In this document: positions 1 through 5,380 of the stretch, one piece after another
How the letters are laid out: each line of letters opens with the position of its first letter
How positions within the stretch are numbered: the stretch's first letter is position 1
Origin: Candidatus Bathyarchaeota archaeon
Lineage (GTDB): Archaea > Thermoproteota > Bathyarchaeia > Bathyarchaeales > B26-1
DNA length: 8,525 bases
Reading direction: 5' to 3'
Assembly: GCA_003662645.1 (NCBI GenBank)
Contig: QMYL01000032.1
Location: 1 to 8,525, forward strand
Notes under the pieces: model-generated
Databases searched by the model: none
The model's input: only the letters and a program-made list of their open reading frames with translations
What the model was told of the DNA's origin: nothing
Made by a program: the position numbers and the translations under genes

Positions 1-444
1 GAAGGGGCACGTCTTGACTGCCCTGAACCCCTCCTTCAGCCTCCTTAGGGCGCTCTCTGCGCATTCCTCGGGCGTCTCACCTCTGACGTGGGCGTACACC
101 TTTATCCTCTCCCGGACTGGGCCTCCTAGGAGTTTGTAGATCGGCTGGTTTAGGTACTTACCCAATATGTCCCATAGGGCTTGCTCTATCCCGCTTAGTG
201 CGCTCATGTTGACCGGTCCGCCCCTGTAGAAGCTCCATCTATACATGGCCTGCCAATGGTGCTCTATCGTGGTTGGGTCTTTACCCTTCAAGTTGCGGAA
301 GAAGTCCCTAATGGCTGCTTCAACTACCGGGGTCTTACCCTCGAGGGTGGGTTCTCCATAGCCGACTATGCCCTCGTCTGTATACAGTTTGAGGAAGAGC
401 CACCTTGGCTTAACGTGGATCAGCTCCACATCGGTTATTCTCAA
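1..444 (-). CDS. D-galactonate dehydratase-like enolase-superfamily protein (5' part, cut by window edge)
   Basis: This is the first 148 codons of a gene that leaves the window on the left. Translation on the minus strand gives the N-terminal capping domain of a mandelate racemase-type enolase-superfamily enzyme. The pattern PRWLFLKLYTDEGIVGYGEP (about residues 14-33), then FYRGGPVNMSALSGIEQALW (about 73-92) and the following GKxLNxPIYKLLGG matches bacterial D-galactonate dehydratase (DgoD) closely. The cut falls at K144, the beginning of the barrel domain, so the metal ligands and catalytic His cannot be seen. The family dehydrates aldonic acids to 2-keto-3-deoxy acids, which archaea feed into Entner-Doudoroff-type routes. 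No ATG or GTG lies in frame upstream between the preceding stop (511-513) and the TTG at 444. That TTG follows GGTGA by 7 bases and gives the family-like N-terminus MRITDVEL; a GTG at 429 is the alternative. Substrate (galactonate, gluconate or another sugar acid) is inferred from resemblance only. Confidence 0.85.
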   Translation of the reverse strand, partial: MRITDVELIHVKPRWLFLKLYTDEGIVGYGEPTLEGKTPVVEAAIRDFFRNLKGKDPTTIEHHWQAMYRWSFYRGGPVNMSALSGIEQALWDILGKYLNQPIYKLLGGPVRERIKVYAHVRGETPEECAESALRRLKEGFRAVKTCPF

Positions 445-451
445 CCTCCAC

Positions 452-456
452 TCACC
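452..456 (-). promoter_or_regulatory. Ribosome binding site deciding the TTG start of the DgoD-like gene
   Basis: On the minus strand GGTGA (456 down to 452) matches the archaeal anti-Shine-Dalgarno core and sits 7 bases before the TTG at 444. Nothing comparable precedes the downstream GTG at 429. Confidence 0.55.
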
Positions 457-510
457 AGCCCCAGTTATGTCGGTTATCCTCTTAAACCTTAGCCAGCCTG
501 TTTTAGTTAG

Positions 511-519
511 TTATATATT
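511..519 (-). promoter_or_regulatory. Candidate TATA box for the DgoD-like gene
   Basis: The minus strand reads AATATATAA here, preceded by purine-rich AGAGG that could serve as a BRE. It overlaps the stop codon of the MazG-like gene. A start of transcription about 26 bases downstream, near 489, would leave a leader of about 45 bases. A second weaker candidate, GTTTAAG at about 487-481, would give a leader of about 15 bases. Either would let the dehydratase be transcribed separately from the upstream gene. Confidence 0.4.
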
Positions 520-837
520 CCTCTTCTGGCCGTATCTCTCCGGCCGCCTCATATTTCTCTCCCACTTGTCCAAGAATAGCTTATCCACGTCCACCTCTAC
601 CCCTTGGGTATCCTCAACCAAACCCATGAAGTCTAGTATGTAAAAGATCACGTCTATCAGCTCCTCGTTCACTACGTTCCAGTCCTCACCCTTCTTGTAG
701 GCGTCCGCGGCTTCACCAAGCTCCACGAAGGCCCACAGCAGCTTCTGAAGTAGGGCGGATTCATCATGGGGAAAACCCTTCTCGATGACGAGCCTCTTAA
801 CCATATCCTTGGCCTGGTTGAAGGTGCAACCCTCCAC
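511..837 (-). CDS. MazG-like nucleotide pyrophosphohydrolase
   Basis: This 108-residue protein has the four-helix all-alpha NTP pyrophosphohydrolase (MazG-like) signature: E39-x-x-E42 in the segment VELGEAADAYKKGE, then E59-x-x-D62 in NEELIDVIFYILDF. These acidic residues bind Mg2+ in the family. The C-terminal KWERNMRRPERYG resembles the family's usual K-E-x-N-x-x-RP-x-x-G ending. The family hydrolyses (deoxy)nucleoside triphosphates to monophosphate and pyrophosphate, usually cleaning up abnormal nucleotides; the substrate cannot be read here. The protein is a single short domain, unlike the two-domain E. coli MazG. The start is GTG at 837, preceded by a G-rich stretch (GGGGGTGGGG, about 852-843) as ribosome binding site; an internal ATG at residue 12 is less likely. 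It lies 48 bases after the membrane-protein gene on the same strand and 66 bases before the DgoD-like gene. Confidence 0.85.
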   Translation of the reverse strand: MEGCTFNQAKDMVKRLVIEKGFPHDESALLQKLLWAFVELGEAADAYKKGEDWNVVNEELIDVIFYILDFMGLVEDTQGVEVDVDKLFLDKWERNMRRPERYGQKRNI

Positions 838-856
838 TTCAACCCCACCCCCTTAG

Positions 857-873
857 GATAACTCTAAGTTATC
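857..873. repeat. Perfect 7-bp inverted repeat upstream of the MazG-like gene
   Basis: GATAACT (857-863) and AGTTATC (867-873) are perfect complements around the 3-base spacer CTA. The element sits 20 bases before the MazG-like start, at the expected transcription start region if the TATA-like box at 884-890 is used. It could be a repressor-type operator or a short RNA hairpin ending the upstream gene; there is no strong T-run beside it. Confidence 0.55.
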
Positions 874-880
874 ACCCTTA

Positions 881-895
881 CACCTTTAAAAGGTG
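881..895. promoter_or_regulatory. Palindrome containing a TATA-like box for the MazG-like gene
   Basis: CACCTTT, one central A, and AAAGGTG form a perfect 15-base palindrome that includes the stop codon of the membrane-protein gene. Its minus-strand centre TTTTAAA (890 down to 884) is a reasonable TATA-like element. Transcription would begin near 861, about 25 bases before the GTG at 837. The promoter reading is an inference; the symmetry is seen directly. Confidence 0.4.
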
Positions 896-1836
896 GAGGT
901 TCTCCTAACTCGCCTTCCACATCTAGGGCAGAAGATCGCGTCTGGTGGTAGGCGCTGCCCACAGTAGTAGCAGAAAGTTATCCTGGGTTGGGGTGTAGGT
1001 TGGGGCCTTGGAGGCCATGAGACCCATTCCCTCTCCGGTGACTCGATCCTCTCCCGTGGCTGTCGGTAGGCAACCGCCTCCACGGGCTTTCCTTCCTTTA
1101 TCAACATGGAGTAGTAGAGGTGTGTTAGGGCTATCGGGTAGATGGGTTCTATAAGTATCGAGATAGCTATCGGGATCACCTGGTTTATCGGGTAATCCAA
1201 GAATCCTCTGATAAACTCCCCAACCCCGTTCGCGGTTATGGTTATTAGTAATATTATGGCGATGACTGCTATGGTTTTACCCCAGCGTCTATCCACGAGA
1301 GTCCTGCTTCTCCTAAGGCTCTCAAGCGCCCCTCTACCCTCTATAATTATGACCGGAGTGGTCAAGGAGAATATTATGAGCACTATTATTCCTGGTAGGA
1401 TCATGCAGATCAAACCGAGCACGGTGAGGACGCTTGTAATTAACCCCGCAACCAAGAGGGAGCCCAGGTTTGTGAAGGTTGAGTTGAATCCCTCCTTGAG
1501 GTCGGCCCTTTTCCCTTCCAGCAAGTCGGATGTATACTTAATGACCACACCGCTGGCTAGGGTGTTTATTATCCACTTAATTACCCCAAGGAGGGAGTAT
1601 AGGGTGACGGCGTAGATTAGGTAGTTCGTCAACCACTGAGTGGGCTCAGTTATTGAGCTGAACCTGAAACCCACACGGATTATGATGCGTTCTATGGAGA
1701 ACTTGACAGCCCCGTTGACTAGGCCGGCTATAAAGAATGGGGTGACAAACTGGATGAACCTGTAGGAGTATAACCCAAAGGCTCTGTTCACTATCTCGGT
1801 AGCCGAGAGCTCCCTTCTAAGTGGACCAAAAGCCAT
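886..1836 (-). CDS. Multi-pass membrane protein with C-terminal zinc ribbon (GPDPase membrane-domain-like family)
   Basis: This 316-residue protein has about six hydrophobic segments (roughly residues 27-45, 72-98, 122-145, 147-165, 186-206 and 218-244). A Pro/Arg-rich linker (about 255-286) follows, ending in a zinc ribbon with paired cysteines C289-x-x-C292 and C303-x-x-C306. The N-terminal LSATEIVNRAFGLYSYRFI and the central ALESLRRSRTLVDRRWGKT resemble the family annotated as membrane domain of glycerophosphoryl diester phosphodiesterase, a widespread group of membrane proteins without a proven reaction. There is no catalytic phosphodiesterase domain here. The ribbon is probably on the cytoplasmic side, as expected for zinc ribbons attached to archaeal membrane proteins. 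The ATG at 1836 gives the family-like N-terminus and faces FEN-1 across 87 bases. Role unknown; an influence on membrane organisation or on a partner recruited by the ribbon would be guesswork. Confidence 0.8.
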   Translation of the reverse strand: MAFGPLRRELSATEIVNRAFGLYSYRFIQFVTPFFIAGLVNGAVKFSIERIIIRVGFRFSSITEPTQWLTNYLIYAVTLYSLLGVIKWIINTLASGVVIKYTSDLLEGKRADLKEGFNSTFTNLGSLLVAGLITSVLTVLGLICMILPGIIVLIIFSLTTPVIIIEGRGALESLRRSRTLVDRRWGKTIAVIAIILLITITANGVGEFIRGFLDYPINQVIPIAISILIEPIYPIALTHLYYSMLIKEGKPVEAVAYRQPRERIESPEREWVSWPPRPQPTPQPRITFCYYCGQRLPPDAIFCPRCGRRVRRTSTF

Positions 1837-1872
1837 AAAGACCCGCCTTCAATATAGATGAAAAGGGAGAAA

Positions 1873-1881
1873 CTATTTAAG
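1873..1881. promoter_or_regulatory. Near-symmetric TATA box, possibly shared by FEN-1 and the divergent membrane-protein gene
   Basis: The plus strand reads CTATTTAAG after purine-rich GAGAAA (BRE-like). A transcription start about 26 bases on, near 1903, leaves about 20 bases before the FEN-1 ATG. Read on the minus strand it is CTTAAATAG, and a start near 1851 would leave about 15 bases before the membrane-protein ATG at 1836. No other good TATA box is visible in this gap for the minus strand. Confidence 0.5.
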
Positions 1882-1911
1882 TGTAGAGTGGATGCCAGAT
1901 ATCATGGATGT

Positions 1912-1918
1912 GAGGAAG
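1912..1918 (+). promoter_or_regulatory. Ribosome binding site deciding the FEN-1 start
   Basis: GAGGAAG sits immediately upstream of the ATG at 1924, with the GAGG core 8 bases away. It supports starting at the conserved MGVDL rather than at the in-frame ATG at 1858. Confidence 0.6.
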
Positions 1919-1923
1919 ACTGG

Positions 1924-2955
1924 ATGGGTGTCGACCTAAAGGATATAGTGCCAAAAGAGGAAGTGAGGCTGAAGGACCTAAGTGGGAAGTCGATAGCTAT
2001 CGACGCCTACAATGCCCTCTACCAATTCTTAGCCATAATAAGGCAGCCCGATGGAACACCCCTCAAAGATCACACCGGAAGGGTGACGAGCCACCTAAGC
2101 GGACTCTTCTACCGGACGTGCAACCTACTAGAGATGGGCATAAAGGTGATCTACGTATTTGACGGAGTTCCGCCAGCCCTAAAGGAGGCTGAGATAAAGA
2201 GGAGGGCGAGGATCAAGGAGGAAGCCCTGAAGAAGTATGAAGCGGCCTTGAAGGAGGGGAGGATCGAGGAGGCGCGGATGTACGCCCAGATGACCTCTAG
2301 GTTGAAGGATTACATGGCCGATGATGCGAAGAGGCTCCTAACATTGATGGGGGTCCCTTGGGTTCAAGCCCCATCTGAGGGTGAGGCTCAGGCGGCATAC
2401 CTCGTCAAGAGGGGAGACTCAGACTACTGTGCCAGTCAGGATTATGACAGCCTACTATTCGGCGCCCCCAGACTTCTGAGGAACGTGACGATATCTGGAC
2501 GTAGGAAGCTCCCACGTAAGAAGGTTTACGTAGAGGTTGTCCCGGAGGTTGTTGAGCTGGATAGGGTCTTAAGAGAGCTGGGCATAACCCACGAACAGCT
2601 GGTAGATATCGGGATACTTATAGGGACCGACTTCAATCCGGAGGGAGTGAAGGGTATAGGCCCAAAGAAGGCCCTCAGATTGATAAAGGAGTATGGAAGC
2701 CTGGAGAAGGCTCTGCCAACACTGAAGAATGCAACATTCCCAGTTGAACCCTCGAAGATAAGAGAGATATTCCTCCACCCAGAGGTGACGGACAACTACA
2801 CAATTAAGTGGAAGGATCCGGATGTCGAGGGTGTAGTGAACTTTTTATGTGGTGAGAGGGACTTCTCGGAGAGTAGGGTAAGGAAAGCTCTGGAAAAGAC
2901 CATTAAGGGTTCAAGGGAGGCTAGGGAGAGGACCACCCTCGAGGCATGGTTCTAA
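1924..2955 (+). CDS. fen: Flap structure-specific endonuclease FEN-1
   Basis: This 343-residue protein is a complete archaeal FEN-1. The enzyme removes 5' flaps during Okazaki-fragment maturation and long-patch base excision repair. All seven acidic metal ligands are visible at the positions usual for archaeal FEN-1: D27, D80, E152, E154, D173, D175 and D236. The helix-2-turn-helix motif GVKGIGPKKALRLI begins at about residue 241. The arginine/lysine-rich arch region lies at about 85-130. The last residues, TTLEAWF, form a PCNA-binding PIP box, so the protein should be loaded on the sliding clamp. The in-frame ATG at 1858 would add 22 residues, but that extension contains the probable TATA box and is not FEN-like. 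Starting at 1924 leaves Gly2 next to the active site, as the family requires. The gene appears to be transcribed alone; the MFS gene downstream has its own TATA box. Confidence 0.97.
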   Translation: MGVDLKDIVPKEEVRLKDLSGKSIAIDAYNALYQFLAIIRQPDGTPLKDHTGRVTSHLSGLFYRTCNLLEMGIKVIYVFDGVPPALKEAEIKRRARIKEEALKKYEAALKEGRIEEARMYAQMTSRLKDYMADDAKRLLTLMGVPWVQAPSEGEAQAAYLVKRGDSDYCASQDYDSLLFGAPRLLRNVTISGRRKLPRKKVYVEVVPEVVELDRVLRELGITHEQLVDIGILIGTDFNPEGVKGIGPKKALRLIKEYGSLEKALPTLKNATFPVEPSKIREIFLHPEVTDNYTIKWKDPDVEGVVNFLCGERDFSESRVRKALEKTIKGSREARERTTLEAWF

Positions 2956-2975
2956 ACAAACACTAGATCGAATCG

Positions 2976-2984
2976 AAAAATATA
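2976..2984 (+). promoter_or_regulatory. TATA box of the MFS gene, implying a leaderless transcript
   Basis: AAAAATATA is centred about 26 bases before the ATG at 3007, so transcription should begin at or within a few bases of that ATG. No ribosome binding site lies at usable spacing (the nearest GGAG is 13 bases away), which fits leaderless translation. Confidence 0.5.
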
Positions 2985-2998
2985 GACCCGGAGTCTAT
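2982..2998. promoter_or_regulatory. Inverted repeat between TATA box and start of the MFS gene (operator candidate)
   Basis: ATAGAC (2982-2987) and GTCTAT (2993-2998) are perfect complements around CCGGA. The left arm overlaps the end of the TATA box and the right arm ends 8 bases before the start codon. A protein bound here would block transcription, the usual arrangement for archaeal repressors. The symmetry is seen; the operator role is inferred. Confidence 0.4.
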
Positions 2999-3006
2999 GA
3001 GTAAGA

Positions 3007-4206
3007 ATGAATAGAAAGGCCGAACAGACACTCGTTAAGGGTTTAGGAATCAACATAATCCTGCTGGGGATTGTAAGCTTCATAAACGATGCGAGCAGCG
3101 ACATGATATGGCCCATACTACCAATGTTCATAAAGAGTATAGGTGGAACCGGTGTTGCCGTAGGATTGATCGGGGGTCTGGGCGAGAGCGTATCGAGCAT
3201 CCTCAAGGTCTTCTCCGGTTACTGGTCTGACAGGTTTGGGAGGAGGAAGCCACTCGTTGCATCCGGCTACCTCCTCTCATCCGTGTCTAAGCTCTTCTTC
3301 CCATTCATCAATAGCTGGATTCACCTACTCATCCTACGCCCGATTGAGAGGGTCGGTAAAGGTATAAGGACGGCTCCAAGGGATGCCATAATAGCCGGTT
3401 CGGTCTCGGAGGATGTTAGAGGTAAAGGCTTCGGCATACATAGAGCCCTAGACACGTCCGGGGCCATACTTGGCTCTATCTTAGCCTTCATCTTTATCTG
3501 GTTCTTCAACTTAGACCTTAGGGCGATCTTGTTGATAGCGGCCGTTTTAGGCTTTGTAGCCTTGACGCCATTAATCTTCGTTAGGGATGTCACTGTGGTT
3601 GAGAGGAGGGTCTCGCTCAAGATGGGTTTGGGGAGGTTGGGGAGGAGATTCCAGCTGGTCATGCTCGTGTTGACCATCTTCGCGTTGGGAAACTTCACCT
3701 ACATGTTCTTCGTACTTAGAGCCCAAGAGGTCTTCCAGGGGTTTCTACCGAAAAGGATGGCTGAGGCCATACCGATACTACTGTACGTCCTCTTCAACAT
3801 CTCCTATGCGTTGCTATCAATCCCCATAGGGATGCTCTCCGATAAGGTTGGTAGGGGTAGAATACTCTCCGTTGGATACGTCCTCTTCGGGGTTGTGTGC
3901 TTAGGTTTCATCATATCCAACTCGGTGTATTCCTTCATCTTGTTGTTCATTATGTATGGACTGTTTAAGGCATCTGTTGACGCTGTTCAAAGGGCTTATA
4001 TTTCTGACCTAGCCCCGGAGGGTTTGAGGGGTACAGCCTTGGGAACTTTCCATGCCTCGATAGGGCTCGCAACCCTGCCAGCCAGCGCCATCGCCGGAAT
4101 GCTATGGGATAAGGTAAGTCCTGAGGCAACCTTCCTCTATGGAGCTGCGCTGGGTTTACTGGCTTCTCTCTCCTTGATCATCCTCATGGCGAAGTTTAGA
4201 GATTGA
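3007..4206 (+). CDS. Major facilitator superfamily (MFS) transporter
   Basis: This 399-residue integral membrane protein has the length and hydrophobic pattern of a 12-helix MFS carrier, which moves small molecules by uniport, symport or antiport. Motif A appears in the first half as GYWSDRFGRRKP (about 71-82) and in degenerate form in the second half as GMLSDKVGRGR (about 275-285), the expected pseudo-repeat. RPIERVGKGIRTAPRDA (about 111-127) followed by RGKGFGIHRALDTSGA (about 138-153) is typical of a conserved bacterial and archaeal MFS subgroup whose substrate I do not know; drug efflux or sugar-type transport are both possible. The second half has the matching APEGLRGTALGTFHASIGLA segment (about 336-355). 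An ATG 10 bases upstream (2997) is out of frame and stops after five codons. Upstream DNA holds a TATA box and a dyad; no terminator is obvious after the stop. Confidence 0.9.
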   Translation: MNRKAEQTLVKGLGINIILLGIVSFINDASSDMIWPILPMFIKSIGGTGVAVGLIGGLGESVSSILKVFSGYWSDRFGRRKPLVASGYLLSSVSKLFFPFINSWIHLLILRPIERVGKGIRTAPRDAIIAGSVSEDVRGKGFGIHRALDTSGAILGSILAFIFIWFFNLDLRAILLIAAVLGFVALTPLIFVRDVTVVERRVSLKMGLGRLGRRFQLVMLVLTIFALGNFTYMFFVLRAQEVFQGFLPKRMAEAIPILLYVLFNISYALLSIPIGMLSDKVGRGRILSVGYVLFGVVCLGFIISNSVYSFILLFIMYGLFKASVDAVQRAYISDLAPEGLRGTALGTFHASIGLATLPASAIAGMLWDKVSPEATFLYGAALGLLASLSLIILMAKFRD

Positions 4207-4227
4207 GGGACGTACTGGCGGTGTCAG

Positions 4228-4240
4228 TATTAAATATTAA
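4228..4240 (+). promoter_or_regulatory. TATA box of the hydroxyacid dehydrogenase gene
   Basis: The AT-only stretch TATTAAATATTAA would direct a start near 4262, leaving about 26 bases of leader that contain the ribosome binding site. A second TATA-like CTATATTAG at 4252-4260 would start too late to keep that site. Confidence 0.45.
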
Positions 4241-4276
4241 GAGCTCCCTACCTATATTAGGTCGTTGATATTTGAG

Positions 4277-4282
4277 GGTGAT
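4277..4282 (+). promoter_or_regulatory. Ribosome binding site of the hydroxyacid dehydrogenase gene
   Basis: GGTGAT, within GAGGGTGAT, sits 5 bases before the ATG at 4288. It favours that start over the second in-frame ATG at 4294. Confidence 0.6.
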
Positions 4283-4287
4283 CCCAG

Positions 4288-5178
4288 ATGAAGATGAGGG
4301 TTGGATTTATAGGTTTGGGTGTTATGGGTAAACCCATGGCGAAGAGGATTCTTGAGGCCGGATATCCGTTAACCGTCTGGAATAGAACCCGCTGGAAGAT
4401 GGAGGAACTCGTAAAGCTGGGCGCGCAGGGGGCTGAGTCACCTAAGGACGTGGCAGAGAAATCTGATGTGGTAATCACGATGGTTACTGACTCGCCGGAT
4501 GTTGAGGAGGTTGTCTTAGGGCCGTCAGGGGTCATCGAGGGGGCTAGAGAAGGCTTGATCCTCATAGATATGAGCACGATCTCCCCTGAGGTTACGAGGA
4601 GGATCGCCAAGAAGCTGGCAGAGAAGGGCGTCAAGATGCTCGATGCCCCCGTGCGCGGCGGGGATATAGGGGCCAAACAGGGGACGCTATCCATAATGGT
4701 TGGTGGACCGAAGGATGTATTCGAGAAGTGCCTCCCGATATTCAAGGTTCTCGGTAAGAGGATAACCTACATGGGGCCGAACGGTATGGGACAAACCACA
4801 AAACTCTGCAACCAAGTTATATGCGCCCTCAACATTCAAGCCGTATGTGAGGGCTTGATGCTCGGCGCCAAGGCTGGGTTAGACCTCGAGAAGCTCCTCA
4901 AAGTTGTGACTGCTGGGGCAGCTGGCTCCTGGATGCTCTCAAACCTTGGACCGAAGATGTTGAAGAGGGACTTCAAACCGGGCTTCAAGATAAGCCACCA
5001 ACTCAAGGATTTAAGGCTGGCTCTATCCTTCGCCTCCCAACTCCGCCTCCCACTTCCGGGTACGGCCTTAGTTCAACAGATGCTCAGGGCCGTTGAGGCT
5101 GAGGGTTTGGGTGATAAGGGAACCCAAGCCGCCATCGTAGCCATGGAGAAGCTGGCTGGTCGAACTCTGCAGGGATAA
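4288..5178 (+). CDS. NAD(P)-dependent beta-hydroxyacid dehydrogenase (HIBADH / tartronate semialdehyde reductase family)
   Basis: This 296-residue protein is full length for the 3-hydroxyisobutyrate dehydrogenase family, which interconverts 3-hydroxyacids and their semialdehydes. The Rossmann signature GFIGLGVMGKPMAKRILEAG starts at residue 6. WNRT (31-34) after the second strand, with R33, suggests NADP(H) preference. The substrate-binding motif reads DAPVRGG (119-125), where the family normally has DAPVSGG, so position 123 is Arg instead of Ser/Thr. The catalytic lysine is K172 in GMGQTTKLCNQ, with N175 following. K240-D241 in the C-terminal LKDLRLAL matches the conserved KD pair. Possible substrates include tartronate semialdehyde, methylmalonate semialdehyde, succinic semialdehyde or glyoxylate; the sequence does not choose. 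The gene has its own promoter and strong ribosome binding site and is followed by a T-rich stretch. A role with the DgoD-like enzyme in sugar-acid metabolism is only a suggestion. Confidence 0.9.
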   Translation: MKMRVGFIGLGVMGKPMAKRILEAGYPLTVWNRTRWKMEELVKLGAQGAESPKDVAEKSDVVITMVTDSPDVEEVVLGPSGVIEGAREGLILIDMSTISPEVTRRIAKKLAEKGVKMLDAPVRGGDIGAKQGTLSIMVGGPKDVFEKCLPIFKVLGKRITYMGPNGMGQTTKLCNQVICALNIQAVCEGLMLGAKAGLDLEKLLKVVTAGAAGSWMLSNLGPKMLKRDFKPGFKISHQLKDLRLALSFASQLRLPLPGTALVQQMLRAVEAEGLGDKGTQAAIVAMEKLAGRTLQG

Positions 5179-5201
5179 AAGATAAATCAACCGTCTCCAC
5201 A

Positions 5202-5211
5202 TTATTTTTAT
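5202..5211 (+). terminator. T-rich candidate terminator after the hydroxyacid dehydrogenase
   Basis: TTATTTTTAT lies 24 bases after the stop codon. Archaeal termination often occurs at such T-runs without a hairpin, and no hairpin precedes it. The same sequence could instead be read as a TATA-like element. Confidence 0.35.
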
Positions 5212-5288
5212 CGCGTTAGAGATGGTGGATGGGATGCCCCGCCAATTTACTTAAACCAGAATCCGGTTTTAATCCCAACCCGCGAAGG

Positions 5289-5306
5289 GGATGTAAGCTA
5301 TCATCC
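5289..5306. repeat. Imperfect dyad in the pheST leader
   Basis: GGATG (5289-5293) and CATCC (5302-5306) flank TAAGCTAT. The 18 bases form a palindrome with 14 of 18 positions symmetric. The left arm overlaps GGGAT (5288-5292), which is also complementary to ATCCC at 5272-5276, so two alternative hairpins compete if this part is transcribed. It could equally be a protein-binding site. Confidence 0.35.
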
Positions 5307-5330
5307 TAAACTGAAGCCTAAAATCTTGGT

Positions 5331-5339
5331 GATATTTTT
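5331..5339 (+). promoter_or_regulatory. Candidate TATA box of the pheST operon
   Basis: GATATTTTT would place transcription start near 5361, about 20 bases before the PheS ATG and upstream of the GGGGGTT ribosome binding site. The upstream alternative TTTACTTAAA (5246-5255) would give a leader of about 105 bases. The sequence alone does not decide. Confidence 0.3.
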
Positions 5340-5380
5340 GGTCTTGAACGATATTTGGCGCATTCACTGGGGGTTAGGTG

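Larger units (their letters stand above)
5179..5380. other. Intergenic leader region before pheST
   Basis: This 202-base gap between the dehydrogenase and pheS contains no open frame with coding character and no tRNA or recognisable C/D-box RNA. It holds a T-rich candidate terminator (5202-5211), two possible TATA boxes (TTTACTTAAA at 5246-5255 and GATATTTTT at 5331-5339), and short complementary segments at 5272-5306. It is the longest gene-free stretch in the window. Confidence 0.7.

Noticed and set aside
256..492. Plus-strand open frame of 78 codons
   Set aside because: It lies opposite the DgoD-like gene, whose minus-strand translation matches a known family over its full visible length.
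1238..1615. Plus-strand open frame of 125 codons
   Set aside because: It lies inside the membrane-protein gene on the other strand and has no family resemblance, only the complement of hydrophobic codons.
2997..3014. Five-codon mini-ORF (ATG to TAG) overlapping the MFS start
   Set aside because: If transcription begins at about 3007 it is not in the mRNA, and it has no ribosome binding site; probably chance.
3321..3698. Minus-strand open frame of 125 codons
   Set aside because: It is antisense to the MFS transporter, has low-complexity composition and no recognisable motif.
4257..4745. Minus-strand open frame of 162 codons
   Set aside because: It is antisense to the hydroxyacid dehydrogenase and Ser/Pro/Thr-rich, as expected for the complement of a real gene.
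5226..5380. tRNA or C/D-box guide RNA in the pheST leader
   Set aside because: There is no cloverleaf-compatible set of stems and no properly spaced RUGAUGA and CUGA box pair.
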